In this document: positions 53,751 to 64,000 of the stretch, piece after piece | How positions within the stretch are numbered: the first letter of the stretch is position 1 | Layout of the letters: each line of letters starts with the position of its first letter | NCBI RefSeq assembly: GCF_002234675.1 | Contig: NC_019871.2 | Location: 28,272,094-28,336,093, forward strand | DNA from: Oryzias latipes | Lineage: Eukaryota; Chordata; Actinopteri; Beloniformes; Adrianichthyidae | Length of the DNA: 64,000 nucleotides | Direction: 5' to 3' | Notes under the pieces: model-generated | What the model saw: the letters and a program-made list of their open reading frames with translations, nothing else | The model's database searches: none | What the model was told of the DNA's origin: nothing | Translations under genes and position numbers: made by a program

Positions 53751-53824
53751 TATTTATATTGTTTTGGTGGACTTTTTTTTTTCAAAGAACCTGGTGACTC
53801 AGGAAAAAGCCCCTAGCCACTTCC
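53751..53824 (-). promoter_or_regulatory. mmp13: mmp13 core promoter: PEA3/ETS, AP-1, TATA
   Basis: On the minus strand the order is GGAAGT (53819-53824), TGAGTCA (53795-53801), then AATATAAATA (53751-53760). AP-1 sits about 40 bp upstream of TATA, i.e. near -70. This is the classic arrangement of inducible MMP genes, so AP-1/ETS induction is expected. Confidence 0.85.
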
Positions 53825-53829
53825 CCCTC

Positions 53830-56800
53830 CATGTGTGGGAATACACTTGAGTCTGTACATTTTTGTCTGGTTTGAGGAAACCAAACTTTGATAACATTTA
53901 TCACCTTTGATAAAATTGATCTTGATGAATTTGTTTTTCGAAAGATTTACTCTTGTTACAACTCTCTTTCTGGGAACTCTTTAAAAATGTTACCTCCACT
54001 CTTAACCTTTGTTCTTTTTGTGAATATCCCTTAAAATGTTCTTTTACATTTTCAGAGACAGAAAAAAGGACTGCTGAAGCCACTTTAACATTTCAAGAAA
54101 GAAGATTTTAAATCCAGATGATTCAACATCAAAACAAAAGAAAAAAAAACAATGAAATGAAGAAACAGGATGTGCTCTCGACCCCATGATAGTCTTGTGT
54201 TTTCTGTGTTTTATTTTAGGTTAACATACTTTTATGACACATGCAATCCCCCAGAAAAAAAGACATGTTTGCCTATCCAACACAGATTTTGACATATCAC
54301 CTCCCATTATGATTTGGGTTCCTTTGCAGATAATTTGGAGCAGTTTGTTTGAATTCAGGAGGTCATGCGCTACTTTTTTTTACTCTAATGTGATTCATTT
54401 TTCCTGGATTGCAAAAATTCTAAACGATAAACTCCTGTAAGGATTCAGTGGTTTGGTTTTCTTGGTCATGTTTTTGGTTTCCTTTTTTAATTCACTCCAG
54501 TTTCAGGTTGATGATCCACAGCTGTCTTCAGTTCAGTTAATTGCCCTCAGCCTATTTAAGTGTCTTGGTTTCTGTTCATCCTTGTCAGGTCATCTGCTCT
54601 GTTTTATAACTGGTTTGTTTCCTCCCATAGTTTTGTCATGTTTCAGTTTGTTTATTAAATGTTTTATTTCCTGTCACCAAGCTTGGTCTCCTGCATTTTG
54701 GGTCTTCCACCATCAGTTCCAACCAAAGATGATGCAGAAGAGCAGAGCGTTTAGTCACAGACCAGACACTACAAACCACAGGAAGAACATATTTTTGAGT
54801 ATTGATAAAGTTACCTAGAAAGGAATTCAACATATAGGATCAATCTGAAATTATAACAATAATTCTGAGGAGAAACTTTTCCTGTTTTTTGTAGTTTTTT
54901 TTCCAACAAGAGCTTTCTTTCTTTGGTTCTTTCAAGAAAACCGCCATGCAATGCCTAGCGATAATTACAAACATCTGGTTTTATTTCTCTGTACCACAGT
55001 TGTGGAATAATTGAAGAAAACTTGTTTACTTCAGAGGCAACAGCATTTTTACTTAAATTTAAATTAAATAACAATGGATTACACTCAGTCCTAATTCACA
55101 AAATAAAACATCAATTCATAAAACCTGTCCTTTAGTTTTCCTTTATGGCCATTTCTTGTATTTCTGAGTGGGAAAACTACATATTCATGATTATAAAAAC
55201 CAAAAAAAGATGGAAGTTCAATTTTCAAGGAGTTTTAAACTGATGTTAAAAAACAGGTTCTCCTGAAACCACAGAGAAGCAATGTTCTTGGTTGGATCTC
55301 AAAGGCCGGCAGGGTCCTTTTGAAATTTGTCATAAAGTCAGTAAGGAAAACGCTGTGGTAGTATGTTCAAGTTAGGCAAGGAAACAATACAAACACCACT
55401 AAACAATAGGTAAAGCTACAGTAGTTACTTACATGTTGAGGCAAGCAAAACCAACTGACATGTTCTATAACAGTGTTCTCTCTTTGTTTTTGAGGGGATA
55501 ACATTCTAAAAATAACCTGCAATGAGTGAAAGATGTTTAACCCTTGTTCTATCCTAGACACTTTAACATTGGGAGTTGGGTCATCCAGACCCACTAGACA
55601 GTGCTCTGAACCTTTTTTCTTCACTGATTTGTGGTCTTCACTGGATTACATGAAATCCTCTTCACCTTTATCCATCGTTGTCATGGTAGGGAGAACACGT
55701 CAATGTAGGCATCGGGTCATCTTGACCCCATATAGCACAAGGTTTAAGGCTGTGAAACTTCTCACCACACATTTTATACACTTTTCTCAGACAGACATGA
55801 ACATTTTCCCTTTTTGTTTCGCATGTTTGAATTCTCAAAGTTCAAACTTTTGCTGAAAAAATTACAGGAGAAGGAAAACAAAAATTTGCTTGGGATCAAA
55901 GATTTAATAAGGCAAACTGAAGGTGCAGGAGTCGTGGGAGAGAGGAGATTGATTGACAAGATCTTCAGCCAACCAGGGCGCGGAACAAAGAGCACTGTAA
56001 AAACAACTAAACAAGCAAAATTTCACTGAAAAAACCCAGCATGATCTCAAAATGTCTATTGCGATGTATTGAGGGAACACCTTATATTTACTTTATTAAG
56101 TCTTAAAGTGGAGCTGGAAAAAAATCAGTGATGTGGAAGGCTCATCTGGAGTACCTTTTAACCATTTCGTTGCTTTTCTTACGTGAGGATCTTTCTCTTT
56201 AATTTAATTTCACAATTCTGCCATTATTTTTATTCTTGATTTCTGCTGCCAGCTTTTGTTTCTTGACAACAAACGGATCTGGTACTCGAAAACTCACAGC
56301 TCTTTGTAATCAAGGTAATCACTTCCTGTTTACATTTACTAAAAATGTATTTAAATCTGATTTCCATCTAAAAACTGTCCATGAGAGATTTGAAAGGTGT
56401 TTTAAAATAAATGCATTGCTTACATAACTCTATAAATCATCACTACTGACCCCCCCAGGTGGTACTTTAAAGTCTTATTGCAGATACCCAGGGTGAGGAA
56501 CTGCTGAGAAAAATGTCCCCTTAAACTTTTGGGGATATTGTGAATCTTTCTAATCCTGTGGCTCCAGAAGCCCACCCCCTTCTCATTGGATTTAAAGGCA
56601 CAAAAAATACTGTGATGCTCTTAAAAAGCTTTAGAATAAGCAGTATTGATATATGAATATGAATAATTGAATGAATGGATGTACATAGATGGGGACTTGT
56701 GCTGCAAAAGAGCTCTTTCAAAGTAAATGCTTTGCGAGTGCTGCGTCAGTAGCTGCTAGTTAAGCAAAGACCTTGCACAATGCGATAATGTCTGACGTCT

Positions 56801-57600
56801 GTTTACTATTCACAACATTGAAAACATCCAACATCCTGGAGACCAATATTTTCAGAGCAACACCAGTTCTTCAGCTGTGTCTGACAGCTGCTGACTCATG
56901 CTAAGGGGAAGTTTGAATTTAGGGGGCAGGAGGGGATTTTTGCTGTTATTTTAAAATGCCTCCAACAAACATGATCTCATATCCACACACGTAGACAAAC
57001 ACTCATGTGCACACACACATATACTCTTTAAGTCTACTTTGGTTTTAAACACCTCAATTGTTGTTTGCTTTCACTATTCTTTGCTTTTGTTTCGCTTTTT
57101 CAGTTGGAAAAATGCCTCAACCAACATTGTAGCCTAATCACTTATTTTGACACATTCATTCACAGAGGCCAATGGATCTCAAATAAAATGCATTTCACTT
57201 TTAGAAAAATATTGAAATATTAGTTTATTCAATTCTATACAGGCTGAATTTTTACATGTGACACTGAAGCAATCCTGATACTAAACTCAAGAGGGGCTAC
57301 GGAAAAAATGAAACACCCTGCCTAAAACGTAAATTTGCAAATCAATGTAAAATTAAACCAAATGAAACTTGTAGACATGTGTGACTGGTGTATATGTGCT
57401 TGAATCTCCCGGTGATGGTCAGAGGGGCCGTACCAGCAGCCACGCCTCTGTCATTCTGCCCCAGGGCAGCTGTGGCAACATCAGTAGTTACCATCTTCAA
57501 GTATTAATGAATAATGGACACACTGTAAGAACTTGAGTAAGAACTGAGTGTCTGGAAAAGCGCAGATAAATCTAATGCATTATGCATGATTATTTTTATT
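53830..57600. other. Spacer between the two MMP genes, part 1
   Basis: Contains MITE copy 5 and, at about 54440-54730, a common fish repeat ('cctattaagtgtcttgg'-like block ending 'tcctgcattttgggtcttcc'). No host exon recognised. Confidence 0.5.
55540..55744 (+). mobile_element. MITE family M, copy 5
   Basis: TIRs ACCCTTGTTCTATC / TATAGCACAAGGTT, TA on both sides. Slightly shorter than the other copies. Confidence 0.9.
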
Positions 57601-57609
57601 ATTATTATA

Positions 57610-57975
57610 ATTATTATTAGCTGCACTGTGGAGCAGTGGTTAGCAAGAAAAAGCCCCTGGTTCAAGTCCCGGCTGGGGGACCTGAAACAGAACAACAATG
57701 GGGGACCTTTCTGTGTGGAGTTTGCATGTTCTCCCTGTGCATGTGTGGTTTCTCTCCGGGTTCTCTGGCTTCCTCCCACCGTCCAAAAACACGCTTCATA
57801 GGTTAATTGGTTAATCTAAATTGTCCATAGGTGTGAATGTGAGAGTGAATGGATGTGTGATTGTGGCCCTGTGACAGACTGGCGACCTGTCCAGGTTGTC
57901 CCCTGCCTTCACCCATAAATGGCTGGGATAGGCTCCGGCAGCCCCCGAAAGGGATAAACAGAAGAAGATGAATGA
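57610..57975 (+). repeat. Dispersed fish repeat (Mermaid/SINE-like)
   Basis: Most complete copy in the window. It begins at a 'cactgtggagcagtggtta' tRNA-like head with a 'ggttcaagtcccggc' B-box-like motif and ends at 'aagaagatgaatga'. It sits in a stretch without host genes. Confidence 0.8.
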
Positions 57976-58109
57976 TTATATTTATTATTATTTGTAAACA
58001 TAAGAATTTGGAGTTAACCTCCTTTCTCTCCTGAAACTTCACCCGTCCATCAATATCAGGATTCAGATCCTGTGCAGAAACACATTTACTGTCATTAAAG
58101 TGTCCAAAA

Positions 58110-58870
58110 CACAATGAAATGTCCAAGAATCCTTTCCTGGTTTTTGTCTGAATTTTGTAGCAACACCTGACTTCTTCCTGACCTTTGAAGGGGCGCCATC
58201 AGTGACCAGACTGACATCAGTGATCAGTTCGCTCTAACATTGTCCAGTTCAGTAACTAGAGAGCTGACTATGTCATCAGCTGTTGTTGTGTCCATCAACT
58301 CCAGAAACTCTGCCGTGACGTCCCTTCAACACCTATAGTTAATAGGCACAGTTGTATATAACTGTGATGTTGGTGCTTTCATCATTATAGCCCAAAAATG
58401 CAATGAATGACTGGATTTCTTCATTCGGCGGCCAAGTCTCCTCAGAGATGTTGTATCTGCAATCATAATCCCTGACAGATTTATGTTGGCAAAGGTCGAT
58501 TGCTTTTTGGGGCACAAGACTTCTGCAGCTTTCAGCATTTTTTCAATAATTCATCATCTGAAAATGGTTTGGATGTTTGCTCCAACTTGTTTGCAAAAGG
58601 GTGTCTGTCACTGCTCCATCACTGAGTCACGGCTGCAGTAAATGCAGACGGTTGTTCTTCAGTCCAGCCAATGGTTTCTAAATCTTCTCTTTTCCTAACT
58701 CCAAATGGTGAAACTTTTCTTTATGGTGAGTCTCGTAGTGGTGCTGAATGTTATATTCTTCGAGCACTGAGACCTGTTGATGACATACAAGCATGCGGGT
58801 TTTGCATGCAGCTCTGTTAACAAATACAACTCTTTCCATTTTTCCTGGAAAGATAAGCACTTCACTTCAA
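58110..58870 (-). pseudogene. hAT-type transposase relic (ZBED5/GTF2IRD2-like)
   Basis: The minus strand from 58860 encodes RMLVCHQQVSVLEEYNIQHH then YETHHKEKF, a zinc-finger-like Cys/His region followed by AAEVLCPKKQSTFANINLSG, as in the hAT transposases from which GTF2IRD2 and ZBED5 derive. Stops and frame changes separate the parts, and the catalytic middle is not recognisable. It is an inactive relic. Confidence 0.75.
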
Positions 58871-58879
58871 CATTTTTAT

Positions 58880-60700
58880 CTTTTTGACATGTTGGTCATT
58901 AGGGTGTCACTACTGATCATTCTTATAGCAATGTAACAGCGGTGAGGCTCGTGGGGAACCAAACTGCAGTTTACCCAGATGCAGAGTTGTATGTATTTGC
59001 TTTTGGCATGTGGAGAGATAAGCTGATTCACCTGTTTGTTTTTCCTTTGCTCCCCCTAGTGGCAGAATTGCACATATCGGTTATTTCTTTAAAAAATCAT
59101 AACTCGCCACAGGAATAGACTATAAATGTGCGTTTTATTGTATTTTTTTAAAAACGTTCTTTTAATTTGTACTCTTCATGAGTGGGCCGGATCAAACCAT
59201 CTGGCAGGTCTGGACACCCTGCTTTAAAGCATGTGAGTCATCTGTCTGATTAAGTTTGACTAGGCAAGCTATTCCCTTGTAAACTTGACTAAAGATCAGA
59301 TTTTATTTTTTGTTTTATGGATTTATTTTTCATTTACATGACTTGGAAAAATTTCAAATGATGCTCCAGCATGCCTTCTATCTTGTGAATGTTGAACTAC
59401 AAAGCCCCAATAGTTTGCCCATTTATCTTCCTTTAGAATGCATTTTTTGGGTATTCTGCATTACTATAAAAACTATTTTGTTTTTTGCTTATGATAATGT
59501 TGTTTAGGTTAAAAATAGCAGTTTTTTTCTTTATCTTCCAGCAACAGAATGTGACATTGTTAAAATTCAAGCATCGCTCTTAGAGTGAGGAAAAAAACCT
59601 TCATTTACATTCTTTTGGGTTGACCACCACCACTCTTACAGTAAAATCCAGAATTAAATTTAGAATAGACTATGAAAGACATTTAACCCAGAAAGATGTG
59701 ACTGAATATATTCATGCCATGAAGACCTCAAACCTCTAAAGCTCTTTTATGCTGAGACTGTAGGTTTATTCATGGTTCCTGGAGTTTCCAGAATGACAGT
59801 AAGAGCCTTCAGAAATTGACTGAACACCTCATTCACATTTGAAATTATTTTGAGAACCAGCAGTCCTGTTAAGATGTAACTGATTAAAAGATGAGTAGTA
59901 TCTGCACCTTTTGTAATTTTTGTCATCTGCTTAGTTGTATGAACTCCTCTTTGCAAGTAGCATCTTGTGTTTTGTGATCATATTTTTCAACCTCCATGTT
60001 TATTTATAATCCCGTGTTTCATCTTTATGAGTCATTATGCTGGGAACGAGTGTTTCAAATTAAGATAGCACTATCACGACTTTCTTCAAAGAATCTTTTT
60101 TCCATGTAAATAAGATATAAAACGTGTAGGAGAAGCTTTTCCTCTGAATCCTCTTATGACAATGCTATGAAAGTTTAATATCTTTCCCATTACATTAATG
60201 TAATAATGCTTCTAAGTGAATTAGCTGAAAAGATAAGGAAAAGATGCAAACCAGTCAGACTGCTTCATACTTTGATGATTTTAAGTTTTTTTTAAAGCCT
60301 GTTTTTAGCCAGAGGGGGGAGTGACTGAGTTTCAGTATGGATGTAAGAAAATGGGGAAGAAAACGAACTGTACCAAAACAGCTGTTGCAGTGTTCTCAAA
60401 CAGGACACACCGGAAACTCTTTGGCAATTGCTGAGTAAACGTAAATCCAGCTGCAACGTAGAATGAAACCACAGCGTCATTCTCTTCCAGCAGTATAAAG
60501 AAAAACATGCAATCAGAGGTCAACACAGAGGGAAGTGTTTCCACCACCAACAGTTGTGTGCTCCTGCATTTAGGTCTACCTCCAGTTGTTCCTGACATTC
60601 TTAGTTCAATTGAATTTAATGTTGTTGGTTTCTGTTTTTTTGGTATGTGCACATACCATTACTGCCAAAGAAACCAGGTTTTTCGTTGAATTTAAAAATG
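58880..60700. other. Spacer between the two MMP genes, part 2
   Basis: AT-rich, nothing recognised. Confidence 0.45.
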
Positions 60701-60713
60701 TTGTCAACATGCA

Positions 60714-60831
60714 CTTGAAGTCCCACCTTGATCATCTTTTGGTGATTGTAAAAGTGTTCCCAGTGGTCTTTCTGTTATGATTACACCGTTTTTAGCCAAA
60801 ACATACTTTTCATTGGAGTGGCTCTTAATCT
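60714..60831 (+). mobile_element. ~600-bp TIR family T, internally deleted copy
   Basis: Only 118 bp. It keeps both TIR regions (GAAGTCCCACCTTGATCATC ... GGAGTGGCTCTTAA) but has lost the centre, as expected of a MITE derivative. Confidence 0.7.
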
Positions 60832-61069
60832 ACAAAGCAGATAAGAAATCAAAATATATTTTTGAATTTTGGAAACACACCTTTTTTTCTTTTAAAATGG
60901 TTAAAAAACAATTCTTTCACTTTCTGTTTCTCTTTTATTCTCATGGACGTCCGAGGAGTAAGCCTTACTTTGTTGCGCTGATAAATAATTATCAATTCTC
61001 TTTATGTTTTTATTTTATTTATTTATTTATGTATTTATTTTTACAAATTGTTGCTATGTAATATGTAAG

Positions 61070-61666
61070 TTAAAGTCCCACTCCAAAGATTAAATCGTTT
61101 TTTTTTTCTGATGATGGAGGACAGATATGAAGAAAATTAAAATTAAAATTGCGTTTCTGAGTATTTCTTTATTCAAATCATTGTGAATAAGAAAAAAATA
61201 CCGTCTGAAAAGGCTTGTAGTTGTACAAATTACAAATTACAATCAGCAGGCCACAAGCTCCCTGCTCTGATGTTTCCACTTGTAGACGACTACATCCATT
61301 TAAATCTCTGTTTATGTCGTCTGAGCTGCCCTCCTGCTCCAAACTGTGCGGCTGGGTAGCTCCAATATTGCTTGCAATTTTTGTTGCACTGGTAATGTTA
61401 AGTTGGGGGCTGTGAGGGGCTGTGAGACAGTGGGAGAGGGTGTAAAAGGGATTATGGGAATTAAGCATAGGCCTACTCTGCACCAACGGTCCCGCCCACA
61501 ACTCAGAGGTGAATTTCTGATGAACTCCTGCCGCTCTGCAGAAACTATGTCATAGAAAACGACAAATGTTTTTATTTTTATGTAGGCTAAGAAATAATAA
61601 TCACAATTTAAAGACCACTGAACAATTTTACAATAAATTGAAAGTTGATCAGAGTGTGACTTTAAA
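61070..61666 (-). mobile_element. ~600-bp TIR family T, copy with 107-codon ORF
   Basis: Both TIRs are present (TTAAAGTCCCACTC ... GAGTGTGACTTTAAA). The minus-strand open frame 61501-61178 contains ITSATKIASNIGATQPHSLE then GSSDD, alignable to the frame in the 47180 copy. Confidence 0.8.
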
Positions 61667-61669
61667 TTA

Positions 61670-62720
61670 TCGTAACATTTTTAGGTAGTTCTTTTTTACA
61701 TTAAATTGAACATTTTTATTTTTAAACATCCAAGCATTGATTCTTTTTAGCTTAATTTTGGCTATTTAGTTAATAAAAAAAACGCGACAAAATTACTTAA
61801 ATTGCTATGTAAACCTTTTTTTACATTGTTTCTTTTCAGACTTTTTTTATGTTCATGCACTCTTGCACAGGACTGAATCCATGGACCCTGGGAACAATAT
61901 TAGAGTTAGCCTTTGATTTTTTTAGGCTTTCAATGCTGTTCATCCATCATTGCTGATGGGGAAGGTAAAGCTGGAAGGTGAAGATCAGCAAACATACAAA
62001 TTTGCTTCACATTTCTGTCAGATGTATGTGAAAAAAGAGGTCAAGATGGTACCATTTCTTTTCGGGTACATAGAAGAATATAGGACTGTAGAGTTCATTA
62101 AAGATGGAGAGCAAACACAGGTAGCTGTTAAGAATCTCTATAGCTTTACATAATTTCTTATGCACTTGTGCCACCAAAGACATACTATGGTATGAAGAAC
62201 AGTCGGCAGCTTTTTGGGGGGGGGGGGGGGGGGGGGGGGGGGTTTGCAAAGTGTAAAATTAGGGGTAGATATGTAGGTTTAGTTTTTTTTCCTTCAGTTT
62301 TTACAGCCACTGTAGATGCCATCTATTTTCTAAACCATATAATTTGCCACTCTGTGCAACACACTGTAATTTTACACAAAAATGCATTTTGCAATCATCA
62401 GCAGACGCCACCGTGATCAAAAGTGTGAAAGACTTAATGTGATGTTTAGAGTATTTCTTTTAAAAATCGTTGTTTTCTGTTGTTTTTTTTTTAGTTGTTG
62501 TTTGGTTTTTAGATTTCATCTGATCTCTGGCCACACAGATGATACACGACTACACCCTCTAGCACGGTTTTAAAGTGAAACAGCAAATTCCTGCTTTGCT
62601 GCTGAAACTCTTGAATAAAACTCATGCAGTTAAAAAAGAATCCTGAAAACCTTGAATACAACCTGATGGGGGAAAAAACTACATTCCTGTTCTTTAGAAG
62701 TGGAAAACATGGTTGAAATA
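61670..62720. other. Spacer with a long poly-G run
   Basis: Uninterrupted run of 27 G at 62216-62242. Short ORFs on either side have no coding character. Confidence 0.55.
62216..62242. repeat. Poly-G run of 27
   Basis: Longest homopolymer in the window. Confidence 0.95.
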
Positions 62721-62728
62721 TCATTGTA

Positions 62729-62935
62729 TCCCTTGTTCTATCTTAGATGACCCCACCCTTACATTGACGTGTTCTTCCTACCATGACAAAGGTGGATAAA
62801 GGTGGAAAGATTTCATGCAATCCATGGACACCAGTGAAGATCACAAATCATTGAAGAAAAAAGGTTCAGAGCACTGTCTAGTGGGTCTAGATGACCCCAC
62901 TCCCAATGCTAAAGTGCCTAGGATAGCACAAGGGA
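62729..62935 (-). mobile_element. MITE family M, copy 6 (inverted)
   Basis: The only reversed copy. TIRs TCCCTTGTTCTATC / GGATAGCACAAGGGA, TA on both sides. Confidence 0.9.
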
Positions 62936-63356
62936 TACAGAAGAGGTTAACACTGTACAATAGAATACATGTTGATCATGGGTAAAGGGAAAAGTAGAGC
63001 TGCTTTTAGCAGAATGACCTAAAATGTTCCAAGATATTTATCTTTTTATCCTTCAGTCTGTTTTGCTAACAAGGCTGAGGATAGGTTTGTGCACACAAAC
63101 TCTTGCAGGTTTGAACCTGTCCACTTAGCTATTTCTTTCCCACCTTTCTGTACTAAATTCTATACTGTGCAACATGCCATGCAAACATCATAACTGATGC
63201 AGACAGAAATCCCAGACAAAAATGCATTTTTTACAGGGCTTCAAACCGCAAGAACCTCTTAAAATCAGGACGGCTGCAATCTGGTGTAAACTCCCTGAAT
63301 CTGTGATTCACGTGATCAGCCAGAAGCGCCATCCCATAAAGGCGAAGCCTTGTGAG

Positions 63357-64000
63357 ATGAACACTGGAAGCATGGGGCTGCTGTGGATACCTGTCTTGAG
63401 CTCTCTGGTGTTTGTGAAAATCTCCTGGACTCGACCAATTGATGGGAATCAACATCTCAAGCCTGAGGATGTGGAGCTGGCTGAGGTTTGTGCTAACTGC
63501 CAAATTAGAAGAGAATAATTTATAAAAACGTATTAATTTTATATTAAACTAAATAAATTTAAATTTTATTGATTTTTTAAAAATTATTAAATTTAGGAGA
63601 AAAAAATCTCGTAGATTTACAACTTTATTCACGTAATTTAACAGTTATGACTTTTTTTTTCGTAAATTTACAACTTAAAAGTCATAATTAAAAAGAAAAA
63701 GTTGTTGGTAAACTGGCCCTAAAACTCAGTCATAGTGACTTATTTAATTGTATTTTTATTTTATTCTATTGTATTAATTGTGTCCCTTTTTAAAATGTGT
63801 TGTTGTAATTTGGCAAAAATGAATCTTCTGTTTTGTTTTAAACCTTTGTGTTACTAAGCTTTAATCTATGATAGCAGACAAAATAAACACAATTTAGAGT
63901 TATGACGTACGATGTGTTTCAACAGATCTACCTCAAGACATTCTACGGTCTGAAGCAAACAGACAGAGGAGACCGATTTCCACAGAGGAGGACTAGGTCT
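63357..64000 (+). CDS. Second matrix metalloproteinase, 5' end only (cut by window end)
   Basis: Coding exon 1 is 63357-63485 and exon 2 runs from 63926 to the window edge; phase 0 joins them. Exon 1 gives a signal peptide ending near TRP and stops at the residues VELAE. Exon 2 begins IYLKTFYGL, matching the K/R-YLRQLYGL start of exon 2 in the mmp13 gene here. The conserved exon boundary and YL..(F/L)YGL motif show an MMP propeptide. The cysteine switch, catalytic and hemopexin parts lie beyond the window, so the subtype (for example MMP13- or MMP20-like) cannot be decided. A second in-frame ATG at 63372 has a better start context. An acceptor-like site before 63237 suggests a spliced 5' UTR. 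It is transcribed away from mmp13, 9.7 kb apart. Confidence 0.82.

Noticed and set aside
55814-56029. Lysine-rich 71-codon ORF near an AG acceptor-like site
   Set aside because: Looks protein-like but isolated, with no partner exon or domain.
62007-62249. ORF with polyproline start
   Set aside because: The prolines are simply the poly-G run read on the other strand.

Overview
This window looks like nuclear DNA of a percomorph-type teleost fish; a medaka-like genome is possible but not proven. The reasons are AT-rich sequence, vertebrate multi-exon genes with short introns, Tc1 elements, tRNA-derived SINEs ending in GAA repeats, and many short terminal-inverted-repeat (TIR) elements. No prokaryotic genes, rRNA, tRNA or CRISPR arrays were seen.

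Layout. (1) Minus strand, 16.75 to 4.6 kb: a complete membrane guanylyl cyclase in 18 coding exons, whose details (C-terminal region, kinase-homology linker, position beside tsku) point to the olfactory GC-D type. It has two phase-compatible candidate last exons, one retinal-cyclase-like and one GC-D-like. Its largest intron (7.75-11.44 kb) holds a broken Tc1 element that sits inside a SINE and is itself interrupted by a second SINE with a 16-bp target duplication. (2) Plus strand: a CpG-rich probable promoter/first exon at about 20.85-21.05 kb, then an 8.3-kb intron, then the tsukushi (tsku) coding region at 29.41-30.87 kb and a 3' UTR to about 32.38 kb. (3) 32.4-49.6 kb: no convincing host gene. 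It holds degenerate transposons (a Tc1 remnant, a LINE reverse-transcriptase tail), several families of TIR elements, a 2.3-kb non-coding repeat with an internal tandem duplication, and a GC-rich block. (4) Minus strand, 53.69 to 49.68 kb: a complete collagenase-3-like matrix metalloproteinase (mmp13 type, 469 aa, 11 coding exons) with a PEA3/AP-1/TATA promoter. (5) 53.8-63.3 kb: repeats, including a hAT transposase pseudogene. (6) Plus strand, from 63.36 kb to the window end: the first two coding exons of a second, divergent matrix metalloproteinase.

The three gene types are not one pathway. GC-D type cyclases make cGMP in sensory neurons. Tsukushi is a secreted leucine-rich modulator of BMP, Wnt and FGF signalling. 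The MMP pair is part of the matrix-remodelling cluster. Their proximity is probably conserved synteny: human TSKU, the GC-D relic and the MMP cluster all lie on 11q. The main points of interest are the alternative cyclase tail exons, an extra intron in the mmp13 propeptide, and an unusually readable record of nested transposon insertions, including a MITE (miniature inverted-repeat transposable element) with a paralogous empty site. I did not find a wholly new biological system.
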